Assembly: GCA_037903475.1 (NCBI GenBank)
Contig: JBAJFG010000439.1
Span: forward strand, 62,001 to 126,000
Length of the DNA stretch: 64,000 nt
Origin: Ancylostoma caninum
Taxonomy: Eukaryota; Nematoda; Chromadorea; Rhabditida; Ancylostomatidae
Direction of reading: 5' to 3'
A model generated the notes under the pieces. It had not been told where the DNA came from. It made no database searches and worked only from the letters and a program-made list of their open reading frames with translations. Positions 63,690 to 64,000 of the stretch are shown in pieces. The position numbers and the translations under genes are program-made. How positions within the stretch are numbered: the first letter of the stretch is position 1; the number at the start of each line of letters is the position of its first letter.

Positions 63690-64000
63690 ACTAGACGGTG
63701 TACCCGGCTTCGCTCGGGCGTTCAAGTTCTCCCGGCCATTTAAAGCTGATGCCAACATTTGTTGAACCAAAAAATCCTTTCAAAATGTTCATCATTTGGT
63801 GATCAGCTCAATTGACCCTCCTTCACCCTGCCCCCCCCCCTCTTCCCTCAAAAAATGGGGTGAAGTTGCTTGACTGGTAAATAAATTCTTATAGTGCTTG
63901 CCTCATCCACGTTCAGCAATTCGGAAAGTCCCAGAAGGCACGTTTTCACCGACCCGTGTGCAAGAATGTCGAAAAATCAATACAACAGATAAATCGATAT
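63690..64000 (+). repeat. Minisatellite-bearing dispersed repeat, copy E, cut by window end
   Basis: It starts CTAGACGGTGTACCCGGCTTCGCTCGGG (read as two overlapping words) and reaches the first minisatellite unit (CCCAGAAGGCACG...AAAAATCAATA) when the window ends. Confidence 0.7.

Overview
The window is nuclear DNA from a nematode, most likely a clade V strongylid such as a hookworm or close relative. I infer this from intron-rich coding sequence with TTTCAG-type acceptors, an AT-rich background, and a repeat load of RTE-type and CR1-like LINEs, a Penelope-like element, TA- and TTAA-flanked non-autonomous DNA transposons and minisatellite-bearing repeats. Species cannot be fixed from the sequence alone.

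One cellular gene dominates. A MED12 (DPY-22) orthologue, the Mediator kinase-module subunit, lies on the minus strand from about 60.6 kb down to 16.3 kb. About 35 exons can be followed. The N-terminal Med12 domain is at 56.5-60.6 kb, the region aligning with the vertebrate LCEWAV block at 53.4-56.4 kb, the middle of the protein at 51, 44, 33-31.6 and 26 kb, and a Gln/Met-rich C-terminus at 16.3-18.3 kb. Its first exon was not found and may lie beyond the right edge. Its introns hold nearly every repeat between 21 and 60 kb.

The left end (0.8-13.2 kb) is a decayed Ty3/Gypsy-like retroelement on the plus strand. Its order is gag with a CCHC knuckle, an envelope-like membrane glycoprotein region, aspartic protease, reverse transcriptase, RNase H and a D,D35E integrase. 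A 4.1-kb superfamily 1 (Upf1/DNA2-type) helicase reading region follows 206 bp later. Env-like sequence between gag and pol, and a helicase directly behind pol, are the two most unusual arrangements here. All these reading frames are broken by frameshifts and stops, and no LTR pair is visible.

The MED12 introns record layered transposition: two long RTE-type LINE ORFs (36.9-39.7 kb plus, 47.2-49.9 kb minus), two CR1-like fragments, a Penelope-like GIY-YIG fragment, and a mariner-sized element. There are also several MITE or foldback families present in two or three copies, and a dispersed 1-kb family that carries a 117-bp minisatellite. Two places preserve unusually clear history. At 40.4-41.2 kb an 85-bp target duplication brackets a LINE fragment, and one copy of the duplication received a TA-flanked MITE while the other is the empty site. 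At 45.8-50.9 kb a minisatellite element is split by a LINE and three copies of one MITE.
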